Positions 34,352 to 34,693 of a stretch of 34,693 bases of DNA are shown here, in pieces (position 1 is the stretch's first letter; the number at the start of each line of letters is the position of its first letter). The notes below the pieces were generated by a model. That model made no database searches. It saw only the letters and a program-made list of their open reading frames with translations, and was not told where the DNA came from. The stretch spans positions 1-34,693 of the forward strand of contig NZ_BKNN01000030.1 in assembly GCF_008993995.1 (NCBI RefSeq), read 5' to 3'. Position numbers and translations under genes: made by a program. This stretch comes from Acinetobacter brisouii (GTDB lineage Bacteria > Pseudomonadota > Gammaproteobacteria > Pseudomonadales > Moraxellaceae).

Positions 34352-34427
34352 GGGCGCTTAGCTCAGTTGGTAGAGCGTCTGCCTTACAAGCAGAATGTCG
34401 GCGGTTCGATCCCGTCAGCGCCCACCA
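34352..34427 (+). tRNA. tRNA-Val (TAC anticodon), copy 2
   Basis: Identical to Val copy 1; begins the first 218-base Val-Asp unit. Confidence 0.97.
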
Positions 34428-34471
34428 TATTCAACTTAGAAGTCTTGCGACTTGGCTTTTAGGTTTACCGT

Positions 34472-34548
34472 GCAGCGGTAGTTCAGTTGGTTAGAATACC
34501 GGCCTGTCACGCCGGGGGTCGCGGGTTCGAGCCCCGTCCGCTGCGCCA
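34472..34548 (+). tRNA. tRNA-Asp (GTC anticodon), copy 3
   Basis: Identical to copies 1 and 2. Confidence 0.97.
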
Positions 34549-34569
34549 TTTTAAGTCCAAACCCTATGA

Positions 34570-34645
34570 GGGCGCTTAGCTCAGTTGGTAGAGCGTCTGC
34601 CTTACAAGCAGAATGTCGGCGGTTCGATCCCGTCAGCGCCCACCA
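34570..34645 (+). tRNA. tRNA-Val (TAC anticodon), copy 3
   Basis: Identical to copies 1 and 2; begins the second 218-base unit. Confidence 0.97.
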
Positions 34646-34689
34646 TATTCAACTTAGAAGTCTTGCGACTTGGCTTTTAGGTTTACCGT

Positions 34690-34693
34690 GCAG
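34690..34693 (+). tRNA. tRNA-Asp, first 4 bases (cut by window end)
   Basis: GCAG after a spacer identical to that before Asp copy 3, so a fourth tRNA-Asp almost certainly starts here. Confidence 0.75.

Larger units (their letters stand above)
34352..34693 (+). repeat. Tandem Val-Asp tRNA unit, 218-base period
   Basis: The block tRNA-Val, spacer, tRNA-Asp recurs with the same spacing: Val starts at 34352 and 34570, Asp at 34472 and 34690. The Val-to-Asp spacer (34428-34471) is repeated exactly at 34646-34689 and contains a small hairpin, AAGTC (34440-34444) / GACTT (34449-34453). The array continues past the window. Confidence 0.88.

Noticed and set aside
34033-34693. Regular repeats at the right end as a CRISPR array
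   Set aside because: The repeated units are tRNA genes with full cloverleaf elements and CCA ends; the spacers are themselves repeated.

Overview
The window looks like a chromosomal segment of a gammaproteobacterium, most likely Acinetobacter or a close Moraxellaceae relative. This is inferred from the low to moderate G+C, the dapA-bamC-purC cluster, a gab cluster with a MocR-type regulator, and a pilGHIJ-chpA chemosensory operon next to dapE. No marker gene that would fix the species is present.

Layout. 1-300: the 3' end of an IS630-family transposase that has cut off a small lipoprotein gene. 429-2706: a leftward operon dapA-bamC-purC (lysine/peptidoglycan precursor, outer-membrane assembly, purines). 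3032-3652: pncA, divergent. 3927-9927: the GABA module, with gabT-gabD (leftward, 4-base overlap), a divergent MocR/GabR-type regulator (TTG start) and the GABA permease gabP (leftward). 9928-10851: a long gabP upstream region holding two small ORFs with good ribosome binding sites, RNA hairpins and regulator-like repeats. 10852-12242: a complete IS4-family element. 12281-18854: metG, mrp/apbC, a nucleoside-phosphorylase-like gene, a DUF2062 membrane protein, a LysE/RhtB exporter and dcd. 18920-21357: proS and a periplasmic DUF4124 protein, both leftward. 21645-30486: the type IV pilus chemosensory operon pilG-pilH-pilI-pilJ-chpA plus a CheW-like gene. 30539-33873: dapE, an entericidin-like lipoprotein, DUF1853, and a coupled DUF454 plus L,D-transpeptidase pair. 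34033-34693: tRNA-Val(TAC)/tRNA-Asp(GTC) array with a 218-base tandem period, cut by the window end.

How the genes work together. GabP imports GABA, GabT transaminates it to succinate semialdehyde and GabD oxidises that to succinate. A direct-repeat pair (AGAGCCA twice, 24 bases apart) occurs both at the regulator's own start codon and upstream of gabP, which ties the two transcription units to one regulator. In the pil operon, PilJ signals through the CheW-like adaptors to the multi-Hpt kinase ChpA, which phosphorylates PilG and PilH to control pilus motors. No methyltransferase or methylesterase gene is present in this operon.

The most unusual stretch is 9900-10640: the gabP leader with its two uORFs, hairpins, shared operator repeats, and a Shine-Dalgarno sequence that serves an ATG out of frame with gabP. 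No CRISPR array, prophage or obvious defence system was seen.
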